Source: Leishmania martiniquensis
Lineage: Eukaryota > Euglenozoa > Kinetoplastea > Trypanosomatida > Trypanosomatidae
Direction: 5' to 3'
DNA: 64,000 bases
Assembly: GCF_017916325.1 (NCBI RefSeq)
Contig: NC_090153.1
Location: 369,501 to 433,500, forward strand
Shown: in pieces, positions 1 to 8,674 of the stretch
Position numbering within the stretch: the first letter of the stretch is position 1
How the letters are laid out: each line of letters begins with the position of its first letter
Translations under genes and position numbers: made by a program
The notes under the pieces: model-generated
What the model was told of the DNA's origin: nothing
What the model saw: the letters and a program-made list of their open reading frames with translations, nothing else
Databases searched by the model: none

Positions 1-144
1 GCGGAACGACCAAACTGGGCCCCTCGCAGCCGGCTCGACCACCTCTTCCGCTGCGTCGTTCCGGGGCTCGAGAAGCTGAAGCTGAAGAAATACGCGCACT
101 ACACAACGTGGTTTGTGCAACCCGTGGCGGTGTCACGGTTGTAG
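1..144 (+). CDS. 3' end of an upstream protein-coding gene (partial)
   Basis: Reading from base 1 in frame 1 gives 47 residues without a stop, then TAG at 142-144. The fragment is rich in basic and aromatic residues and includes the stretch GLEKLKLKKYAHYTTWF. It has no start because the gene runs off the left edge. Its strand and frame fit the plus-strand array that follows, and the downstream sequence switches at once to spacer-like TG/CA-rich DNA. The family is not recognised from this short tail. It could be a chance open frame, but 47 GC3-rich codons up to an array-like boundary favour a real C-terminus. Confidence 0.55.
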   Translation, partial: AERPNWAPRSRLDHLFRCVVPGLEKLKLKKYAHYTTWFVQPVAVSRL

Positions 145-1384
145 CGTCACGCGACACGTCCCCCAGGCCACCACCCTCCGTCCCCACGCTCGCATCATGC
201 TGAATCCTTTGCGAAGAGGGCGCGTACATGTACTGGCGAGAGGGTGACGTCGTCGGATAGGGGAGGCGGAGAAAGAAGGACAGGGGCGCGTGTGAATGGG
301 AGAGAGGAACGCTCGGATGGCGGGGAGGCATGGGGCGGTGCACTTCGCTTCTTTCGCGGTGCGGCGAGGACGACTTACTTCCCCAACTTGAACTGCGATA
401 GTCAGTCGCACGACGAAGTAAGTGTGTGTGTAGTGTGCGCGGGCACCCACTCATGATCCTTTCATCGGCATGCGAATAGCAACTCGGCCAACGCCCCTTC
501 CCCTTCTCTCCCCTCCCTCACACACACACACATCCGCAATTCTCCCCCACCCTACTCCCTCTGCTCTTTCACCAGCTTCGCATGCCTGACGCGAATCGTA
601 TCTCAAACGTCAGCATGCCGCGCTTGAAGATGTGCACCGCCCCTGGATCCTTCGTTTCAGCCTGAACACACTGATACACGCACACACTTCGTCACGCGCA
701 TATGCACTCGTGACCGAATGCTGCCGCCACGACGTCCCACACTGCCGAAGGTGCTGAAGAGACAACGGGTTAGTGGCAGCCAACGTCGGTGGCGTTGGGG
801 GGGGGCATTGTACCGATGTGAAGCGTATTCCGCACCACTGACTGGAGAGGAAGGGACGTTTTTGTGGTGGTGACGATCTCTCGCTGTTGCGGAGGAGCAG
901 GTACAGAGGCGTGCTCTGTGTGTGCGTGTGTGTGTGTGGTGTAGGTGTGTGTTGTATGTCCGCGTGTGGGCTTCTATCGGCCGTGCATATCCTCCAGCAA
1001 ACTTCGGGGAGGGGCATCATTTCTTTGCGGTAGTGCTCGGTGCTGAAGGCGGTCTCTGCGTGCGGCCTTGGTGCGTAGAGGGCGAAGCTCGTGTGGCTGT
1101 TGCCGACGACGGCAAGTTGGCCAAGACACCTGCAGCAATGGCTCGGGTGGCAGTGGCGTCGATCCCCTTTTTTTCATCACGCCTCCATCGCTCGCCTGGC
1201 GGCCCCTCGTGCTCGCCTTTGCACGTCCTCCACTCTATCCTGCTCATCCGATGCCATCTCCATGTCCCCATCCCCCCCCACCCGACCCCTCGCCTCTATT
1301 CCTCCGTGCCCCTCCCATCCTGAGGTAACTGACGGTGCCATCATCTCCTCACCTGTGTGTAGTGTGTGATCTTCTGCTGGCGTT
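145..1384. other. Intergenic spacer, 1.24 kb
   Basis: No convincing gene is visible. The spacer holds a CA run near 520-532, a G9 run near 797-805 and a TG-rich stretch near 905-960. A long pyrimidine tract at about 1259-1321 is followed by AG at 1323-1324. That pair is a good trans-splice acceptor candidate and would give the next gene a 5' UTR of about 60 nt. Short open frames on both strands here look like by-products of high GC. Confidence 0.6.
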
Positions 1385-4300
1385 ATGGCATCGCACGGGA
1401 GCAGCGATGAGGAGGACGAGGATTTCAGCCCCATCATCCCCTCTGCCGCCATCGCTGCCTCTGTGGTAAACGGTGGAGCAACGGCCACCGCGTCCACCTC
1501 AGCAACAACCGGCGCCGACCCCTCTTCGCCCGAGTTGAAGAAGGCGAGGAAGGATGAGAGCGGGTCGCACCTCGCGACAACAACGAGCAGCATGGCTGCG
1601 TCTCCGTCACCGTCATCATCGCTTTCGACAGGTGCGGGCGACGCGACGGAGAGAGTAGCGGAGACGCCTGCAGCCGCATGGGAGCGATACCTGCGGCAGC
1701 AGCTGCCAGGCGCGCCTCTGTATGAACGCAGCTTTCTGCACACTTCGCTACAAGATGCACATGAGGCCTTTACCGCAGCGGCGCCAGCATCTGCGGGTGC
1801 CGTGCCTCGTGTGGCGGCGCAGGCAGTGCATGATGTGTGTGTCCATCTGGACTCCCTCGGTGCGCTGATTACCACCGTTGATGCAGCGGGCACGGTTCGT
1901 ATGTGGCGCAAGCTGCCGCGCGGCGTCCTCTTCATCACGGAGCTGGACAAGGTCTTCCCAGCCGCCCACAGCGCCGCTGCCGGCCATGATTGCCACAGGC
2001 GGCAGTATTGGGCGCATGCCTACACGGGGCTGCAGACGCTGGTGTTTGTTTGCGTGGAAGAGGAGGAGCCCAAGGTCGACCCCGATGCAGCCGCGCCCAC
2101 ACACCAGACTATGTCGGGGACAGTGCGGGTGCTTACGCGGCAGATCAACCCGGTCACTCTCACCGTGGAGGCACGTGACTCCTTCAGTTTTCAGGCCCCT
2201 CTGCAGCGAGTCGTCTCTGCAGCGGCCGTGGCAGCTGACACGGGGCCGCGCATAGGCGGCAGCGGCCCGAAAGACACGCATGGCAGTCGCCCCCTTCAAG
2301 GCGTCACTTGTTGGACCTCTCGCACCTCTCTCGCTTACACTCGGAGGCCAGCCTTCCTGACGCATCAATACGCGCCTCATATCGCCTTTTTCGTCACACT
2401 GCCGCCGCCGCCGTCGGCGATGCCGGGAGCGGCGCGCGGTGGGAACGGCGTTGTCCTGTGCCCCTGCTTCGCCTCCGCCACGTCGGCTGGCGGTCGCCCC
2501 GATCCTATAGCGGGTGCTGCTCGCAGCTACACGCCGACCCGCCTCAGTGTTGCAGACGCAATTGTGGCGTGCGCGCAGCAAGCACTGGGCCTCGAGCGGA
2601 CTGGCACCTCTGCATGCGTCCTGGTTGATGCGAGCGGTGTTGTCGACTACTGCACCATCGAGGCGGTCGCCTTCGCTCCGGGTAAGTCCGGAGGGCTGAC
2701 CCTGAAGGTGATGGCAGGGCTTGCGGCGGTGCCGCCAACGTCGCGCGAGGCGCGTGTGTGGCGCCAGTGGATCCGCTTTGACCGCCGACAGCGCACCGGC
2801 TTCTTCAGTCTTGTACGGGACGCTCAGGAGGCGATTCAGGTACGCGGAGAGGGCAAGAAGTCAACGACGGCAGCCAAGGCTGCTGGCGCGATCGCTGCGG
2901 CAGATGTGCAGGTGCTGCCAGCAACCGTGCAACTCACGCCGGATGGTCGGCACGTCTTGGTGTGGAGCTTCCGGCTTCGACGGGCGACAGCGGCGTCGGC
3001 AGCAACGTTGCCGCGGCCCAGCTCCCACATCCCTTCCGCGAGCCGCTGCTACGATGTGACCGTCGAGTCATGCCTGCATCTGTTAGAGTTCGCCACTGGC
3101 ATGTGTATCGGCAAACACGCGGAGCCCGTCGGCGTCTTTTCCGCCAGAGAGGACCTCACATTTCGGCCGGCGGAGTGGGCGGAGTACATTCAGCTCCGCA
3201 GCCGCCTTTTGGCGGTGCGTCTCCACGCCGAGCCGTCGTCAGCGGCCAGCAATCAGTTCTACGTCATGATGCCTGAGTTGCTGCTAGCGCAGCTTCTTGG
3301 CGTCGGCGCCGTGCTGCACGAGGCAGCTGAGGTGGCAAGGGCAGAAGTTGGCGGGCGCGTGGTTTATGTGTACGAGGTGAGCATCGAGGCAGCAGCGTCA
3401 TCGCCGACCACCACACAGTCTACTGCCATCATACGGCGGCTGCCACACGAACCGGGTGAGTGGGAGGCGGTGGTCCGGTGGGGTGCGGATCACCCACAGC
3501 CCATATCGTACCCTAGCGCCACCGATCTCGGGAAAGACGAGCGCTGGAGCTGGCTGGTCACCTCGCAGACTACAGCGGGGGTGTTGCACCTCCTCTCCCC
3601 TAACGAGCGCACGCCGGGTGTCGAGGAAAGCAACTGCACTCGGCACGAGGCCCTCAGCCGCGTGCAGGGGGTGGCCAGGATGCCCCCGAGCCTGGCGATC
3701 TGCCGCGCACCGCTGTTGTTTCTACGTCGCTCGGTGACCATATCACAGGACTTGAAGAGCTTAATCGCTGCCTCCCCTGTCGGTGCTGCCTTAGGGGCGG
3801 AAGCGCGCAATCAGCTCTTCGTGACCCTCAGTGCTCATGGAGCGGTCGGCGGGACGACCTCGGGCGAGGCTCTGCTATTCTCTACAAGCCTGGACGTCTC
3901 CTCAGCGGCTCTGTTGGTGTACTCCAGCGAGCCGCCGTGGGGCAGTGCCGCCTTGGGGCGAGTCCTGTCCGAAGCCCAGGCGTTGCAGGCCAAGGATCAG
4001 CTCACTGGCGAAGAACGCCAGCTTCAGGAACAGCTGCAGCAGGAAAGCTGGGTCGACGCGCTCCGCGAGCTACGCCGAGGGCGCGACGACGCGTGCGGAA
4101 CACTCCTGCTGGCTACTGTGGCCCCGGAGAACGCAGGCACTGCAGCGGCACCCAGAGGCGCAAGGGAGGCCACCCCCACAAGCCTACGCGCCTCTGCGGG
4201 TGTGACCAGCAACACCAGCGATGGTGTGGTGCAGCCAAAGAGCGCCGCCGAGGCGACTGCGACGAGTTTGGTGACAGTTGCGACCCCGCGGGAGGGAGCA

Positions 4301-4882
4301 CCCATAACGGACGAAGAAGCCGCAGTGCGCACTCTGCTAAAGGACATCCTCTCGCCACCCAGTGCGTCCTCACCGCCTGTTATGCTCGTGCACGTGCGCG
4401 GCTACGGCCCCATTCGAGTGCACCTGCTCCCCAGCATTGCGCCGCTGGCGACAGACAACTTTGTGCGCCTGGCACGGCGCGGCTATTACAACCGGCTTAC
4501 CTTCCACCGGGTCATTCCAGCCGCAATTGTGCAAGGCGGATGCCCGCGTGGTGACGGAACCGGCGGTGAGAGTGCCTTCGCTGAAGGGGCGCCGTTCATC
4601 GACGAGGGCTTGGCGCTCTTCCCTTTCTTTTCCCACACAGCAGACCCGCTGTGCTGCTGGCTGTGTATGGCAAACGTGGGGCCCAATACGAACGGGTCGC
4701 AGTTCTTCTTCACTGTTCCCGGCGGCGAGGCCATGCCGTGGCTGAACGGGCGCCACACCGTCTTTGGGTACGCGGTTGATGGACTTGACGTGGTGCGCGC
4801 CATGAGCATGGTCGCGCGCGACGAGGAGGACAAGCCACTCTCACCTATCGTGATCGAGCGGGTGGATGTTCTGTCTGTGTAG
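1385..4882 (+). CDS. WD40-cyclophilin fusion, PPWD1-like peptidyl-prolyl isomerase
   Basis: 1165 residues. The C-terminus (about 996-1165) is a cyclophilin-type prolyl isomerase: it has the catalytic FHRVIP motif (Arg at 1042), VQGG with Gln at 1050, the ANVGPNTNGSQFFFT core, and Trp and His in PWLNGRH. The N-terminal part has a WD-like blade at about 156-178 (LITTVDAAGTVRMWRK), which matches the PPWD1 layout of WD repeats followed by a C-terminal cyclophilin. PPWD1 is a spliceosome-associated isomerase in other eukaryotes, so a nuclear RNA-processing role is likely but inferred. The first ~100 residues are acidic, Ser/Ala-rich and low-complexity. The residue equivalent to Phe60 of cyclophilin A is Ala (1047), so the substrate pocket is altered. 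It is much longer than typical PPWD1 (about 650) because of linker expansions. Confidence 0.85.
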   Translation: MASHGSSDEEDEDFSPIIPSAAIAASVVNGGATATASTSATTGADPSSPELKKARKDESGSHLATTTSSMAASPSPSSSLSTGAGDATERVAETPAAAWERYLRQQLPGAPLYERSFLHTSLQDAHEAFTAAAPASAGAVPRVAAQAVHDVCVHLDSLGALITTVDAAGTVRMWRKLPRGVLFITELDKVFPAAHSAAAGHDCHRRQYWAHAYTGLQTLVFVCVEEEEPKVDPDAAAPTHQTMSGTVRVLTRQINPVTLTVEARDSFSFQAPLQRVVSAAAVAADTGPRIGGSGPKDTHGSRPLQGVTCWTSRTSLAYTRRPAFLTHQYAPHIAFFVTLPPPPSAMPGAARGGNGVVLCPCFASATSAGGRPDPIAGAARSYTPTRLSVADAIVACAQQALGLERTGTSACVLVDASGVVDYCTIEAVAFAPGKSGGLTLKVMAGLAAVPPTSREARVWRQWIRFDRRQRTGFFSLVRDAQEAIQVRGEGKKSTTAAKAAGAIAAADVQVLPATVQLTPDGRHVLVWSFRLRRATAASAATLPRPSSHIPSASRCYDVTVESCLHLLEFATGMCIGKHAEPVGVFSAREDLTFRPAEWAEYIQLRSRLLAVRLHAEPSSAASNQFYVMMPELLLAQLLGVGAVLHEAAEVARAEVGGRVVYVYEVSIEAAASSPTTTQSTAIIRRLPHEPGEWEAVVRWGADHPQPISYPSATDLGKDERWSWLVTSQTTAGVLHLLSPNERTPGVEESNCTRHEALSRVQGVARMPPSLAICRAPLLFLRRSVTISQDLKSLIAASPVGAALGAEARNQLFVTLSAHGAVGGTTSGEALLFSTSLDVSSAALLVYSSEPPWGSAALGRVLSEAQALQAKDQLTGEERQLQEQLQQESWVDALRELRRGRDDACGTLLLATVAPENAGTAAAPRGAREATPTSLRASAGVTSNTSDGVVQPKSAAEATATSLVTVATPREGAPITDEEAAVRTLLKDILSPPSASSPPVMLVHVRGYGPIRVHLLPSIAPLATDNFVRLARRGYYNRLTFHRVIPAAIVQGGCPRGDGTGGESAFAEGAPFIDEGLALFPFFSHTADPLCCWLCMANVGPNTNGSQFFFTVPGGEAMPWLNGRHTVFGYAVDGLDVVRAMSMVARDEEDKPLSPIVIERVDVLSV

Positions 4883-5572
4883 AGGCTGCCGTCATCGCCT
4901 GCCGCAGGAAGAGGTGCACTTCGCCAACTGCTCGCGCGCGCGTGCGGGTTGGGACACTGATACTGCCCCCATGGAGCGGCTTTGCCGCCGTGCACGCACT
5001 AGCGCGCGAACGCAACGTGGACATGAAAAAGCTGAAAGTGGAGAAGTGGACATTGAGGGCACCACAGGAGACGAAATCGAGGGACAGAAGAGAGCGGTGG
5101 CGCCCAGCACACGCCGGCACTCAGCGCATGTTGCCGTGCCGTCAGGACGCGTCACTTTACGTGCACAGGCGGGCGGGGGGGCTCTGCGCATCGTGATTTG
5201 CGTTCTTCTCCCGCTTCATTTTCTTTCTTTCGAAACGTGTCGCTTCACCCCTCACCGTCCTCCTCCCTCTCCCTCTCGCGTGCGCCCGTGCACGCATGTG
5301 CACATCCCCTGCTCCATTGGTTTGGTGTCGGCGCCTCATGTGCGTCGCACGCCTCGTCTTCTACGTCTTTCCCCTTTCGCTCATGAGGAACACGCGCAAG
5401 CGCATCCACACACGAGTCTACACGCACGTATACTCTCACAGTCTCGGATCTTTTGTTCTGTCCTCGAAGGTCTCGGCTGCGACTCCGCTCCACCATCCTC
5501 GGCCTCGAGCACGCGCACATACACCCATCACGCACACACACACAGAGAAAGAGGGGGAGGGAAAGTACCGTC
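4883..5572. other. Intergenic spacer before Rab7
   Basis: 690 bp without a credible gene. It contains pyrimidine-rich stretches at about 5203-5231 and 5243-5279, another near 5360-5383, and CA runs just before the Rab7 start. These are plausible trans-splicing signals, but no single acceptor stands out. Confidence 0.5.
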
Positions 5573-6244
5573 ATGTCCATGAAGCGGCAACTGCTGAAGA
5601 TCATTATACTGGGCGACAGCGGCGTCGGTAAAACGTCGCTAATGCATCAATACGTCAACCGCGTATTCGACAGTCGCTACAAAGCCACCATCGGCGCTGA
5701 CTTCCTTTCAAAGGACGTGGAGGTGAATGGGAGTGTGGTGACGCTGCAGATATGGGACACCGCCGGGCAGGAGCGCTTTCAGTCGCTTGGCTCCGCTTTC
5801 TACCGCGGCGCCGACGCCTGCATCCTTGTCTTCGACGTGACGCAGCAGGAGTCGTTTGCGCACGTTGGCTCGTGGCTGGAGGAGTTCAGCATCCAGGCAG
5901 GTCGCCGTGACAGCGTGTTGGTGGGTAACAAGACAGACCTCGAGGATCGGCGCCAGGTGGCCACTAAGACCGTGCAGGCGTGGTGCGCGAAGCAGAACGC
6001 GGGGGCAGCTAATGCGCACAACAGTGCTGGGGCCGGTGCGGGCGATAGTGCGACGTCGGAGATGAAGTACTTCGAGGCATCCGCAAAGGAGAACACCGGC
6101 GTTGAGGAAGCCTTTCGCGCGGTGGCGCAGCTTGCGCTAGCCAAGAAAGCAACGGTCGAAGAGACAACACCAATGCCACAGACGGTGAACCTGAGCCAAT
6201 CGCAGCCCGCACCAACAAGCAGCTCCTCTGCCTGCAGCTGTTAG
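5573..6244 (+). CDS. RAB7: Rab7-type small GTPase
   Basis: 223 residues starting at MSMKRQ; a second ATG lies two codons later. All guanine-nucleotide motifs are present: P-loop GDSGVGKT at 14-21, effector-side [24 protein letters not shown] and EASAKE. The tail ends in Cys-Ser-Cys, a CXC double-geranylgeranylation signal that places it on membranes. The switch regions ([34 protein letters not shown]) are Rab7-like, so late endosome/lysosome and multivesicular tubule traffic is the expected role. An Ala/Gly/Asn/Ser-rich insertion of about 20 residues separates the NKTD and SAK motifs, which is unusual for Rabs. Upstream in-frame Met codons lie in low-complexity spacer and would add a poor N-terminus, so this start was preferred. 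Confidence 0.92.
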   Translation: MSMKRQLLKIIILGDSGVGKTSLMHQYVNRVFDSRYKATIGADFLSKDVEVNGSVVTLQIWDTAGQERFQSLGSAFYRGADACILVFDVTQQESFAHVGSWLEEFSIQAGRRDSVLVGNKTDLEDRRQVATKTVQAWCAKQNAGAANAHNSAGAGAGDSATSEMKYFEASAKENTGVEEAFRAVAQLALAKKATVEETTPMPQTVNLSQSQPAPTSSSSACSC

Positions 6245-8571
6245 GGCGTAAGGGCATGCAAAGGTGGGGGAGAGGGGTGAGGAAGAGGGAAAAGGGAAGC
6301 AGCTAGGCTGGGGTCGCGGCGGGTGAGCACGTCTGCTGCATGCCTGTGTATCCGTGCGTGTGTCTGTGTGTAGTGAGAGGGATCGCAATGCCCTCCCTTT
6401 CCACCTCGCCTCCCTTTTCCTCCCCCCACTTCCGATGTCTGAGTTGGCGTCCTCTATTCTCCCGTACGTTTTGTCTTGTGTTGAATTTTTCAATTTACGT
6501 TTCTTTTTTGTTCGGCTCCTCGCCCCTCACATGTGTGCGTTGCCTTCTCCCTGTGCTGTCTTTTCTTTCACCGCCTCCTCCGTCGCAAGACGGCGACTCC
6601 CCTCCTCCTCCCCTCTCTCCCCCCGTCTCCTCTCCCTTCCTCAAGCACTCTTCGTGTGGTCATCACCATCACTCATACTGTGCGGCTGTACGCCGTGACG
6701 ATGTGCGCGAAGCGGTGCTGCTCAAGAGTCAGAGTGCGAGGCGGGGACGAGGTACGAGTGAGGAAGTTCCCGAGGGAGATGGGTCACCGAGTGGCATGAG
6801 CATTTCTTTTCCGTCTCCTCCCCCCCACCTTCCTCCCTCTCTCTCTCTTTCCCTCTCTGAGTGGCTTCGCCCTGTGGCGGGGCCACTTTCTGTTGCTGCG
6901 CTTTGATGGTGCTTGTCGAGGGCTTCGGCGAGCCTAGTGCGCGAGGCGAGGTACCCGTTCGCTTCGGTGGCGATGCTGCAGGTGTGCTTGTATGGATGCG
7001 GTGGACGTTTACAAGGGAAGTTGGGTTTACACGGAGGCTCATTGGGCGCCGTATGCAACGTTGGAGAAAAGATGAAGGGAGGAAGAGAAGTGGGGGGAGC
7101 CACAAGTCACTCGCATCGAATTCAAGCGTGCCCGCGCGTGCGGCTGTAGCAACAGCCTTTATGCGCACTCCTCATCCCTCTTCAATACCCCCTGTGCTGC
7201 CACGAGTCTCTTTCACGATCATACGCACGGACTCACAGCGCCCGCCGCTCTGTCTTCGGTATCACTCCTTGCCCTCGCTCTTTCTCTAGCCTTGGCCCTG
7301 TTTGGCGGCTTCCCTCCCCCTACTCCTCCAACTCCGCCGGCCCCCCCCTCCCGCTCTTCCTCCCGTCGAGCGTGCGCGGGCCGGTCCGCACCTGTGAGTG
7401 TCCCAGTGGTTCCATAACCCTCTTTGATTTGTTTACCGCTGTCTCGGCCTGTGTCGCCGGTGTGTGTGTGTGTATATGTTTCACTTTCGATTTGTCGCCG
7501 ATGTGTCGTCTCTGTCTGTGTCTGTCTGTCCCCCTTCGCTGTCGCTCACCTCTGCCCAGGGAAGGAGGGGAATAGGGAAGCATTCACTCGGAAAGAGAAG
7601 TCTGTACGCCTCCCCTTCCTCTCTCCATCCCCTCCCCAACGCGCACACGCAAAAAAAAAGCACTTCCGCTCTCGTGGTGCCCGCTCGCCATGACAGCGCT
7701 CGCCCTCCCCCCCCCCGACCCCACCCCTCGCACCCTTCCGGCCACCACTACCACTTCCGCCCATCTCTCCCCTCTCAGGTGAGTGCATCTGAGTGTCGCA
7801 CGCGCGCGTGCCGGCGTCACGTATCTATGCCGCTGACGGTGAAGAAGGCCGCCACGTCGAGAAGAAAAAGAGGCCGGCGAGCATATGTGCCCCCTTTCCT
7901 TCACCTGGCACGTCCACCGTCTCCTCGTACGTCTCCCTGGTGACAGATTCGCTTCCCTGTGTGCCTTTGTGTCACGGAGGAGCTGAATGCTTGGGTTACA
8001 ATGCCGTCGTCTCCCCATTCCACCCACTGAGTCCCCCTCGCGATTCCCCTCCCCTCCCCCCTCCTCTCACTCTTTCCGACCATCTCTCTCACGGCCGCAC
8101 ATACGCGCACCAAAGGGGGGAAGCGCAGTACGTGTAGGATTTGAACACGTGTACGAGACAGGACGCCACTGTTCAAGTCACGGAGGAGGGCGGTGCAGCG
8201 CACACAAGACGCCAACGTCTGCCGCTGACTGTTACTCTCCCTCCCTCCCTCCCTTTTTTTGTTTCGCTTCACTTGTTGCTGCTCTTTTCTGCACTGTGTC
8301 GAAGGTTCACAAGCGGCGGTGGTTCTCGGCCCCCCTTCCTCTCTCTCTCCTTTGCATCGCGCCCACGCCCGCGTGCGCACGCAGCGTTTCATTCGGATAC
8401 GCACGCCCTCCACCTGACCCCCGTCAATCATCGGCCAGACACAGCGGGATCGGGCCAGCAAACACGTGCACGAAGATAGCCCTCTCTGTCTTCCTCAACC
8501 TCGCTGCGTGTACGTTCGCGTGCTTGTGCGTCTGTCTGTCTGTCTGTCTGTGTGGGTATATACATCTATGC

Positions 8572-8588
8572 ATATATATATATATATA
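8572..8588. repeat. TA dinucleotide run next to TCTG repeats
   Basis: A 17-bp alternating AT run, preceded at about 8530-8550 by five or so TCTG units. It lies about 90 bp before the ALG1 start, just upstream of the putative splice acceptor. Confidence 0.9.
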
Positions 8589-8589
8589 C

Positions 8590-8615
8590 TGCCATCCTCT
8601 CCGTGTATCCACCAG
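8590..8615 (+). promoter_or_regulatory. Candidate spliced-leader acceptor for ALG1
   Basis: A pyrimidine-rich stretch ends in CACCAG, with AG at 8614-8615, 60 nt before the chosen ATG. This would exclude the in-frame ATG-like codons inside the TA repeat. The tract is weak, so the call is tentative. Confidence 0.4.
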
Positions 8616-8674
8616 CCCCTTTGTCACCCGTGTCGTCTGCCTTCCCCAACTCACCTCCATCCTCTCTTCACCTA

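Larger units (their letters stand above)
6245..8674. other. Long intergenic spacer, 2.43 kb
   Basis: No credible protein gene or tRNA is recognised. There are repeated pyrimidine blocks near 6394-6435, 6594-6645, 6810-6861 and 7302-7370, an A9 run near 7651, and TCTG repeats at about 8530-8550 next to a TA run at 8572-8588. Open frames here are Pro/Ser/Leu-rich translations of pyrimidine DNA. It probably comprises a long Rab7 3' UTR plus the ALG1 leader. A non-coding RNA cannot be excluded by eye. Confidence 0.5.

Noticed and set aside
1177..1950. 257-codon minus-strand frame at the cyclophilin 5' end
   Set aside because: Shadow of the cyclophilin N-terminal coding sequence; low-complexity and on the wrong strand.
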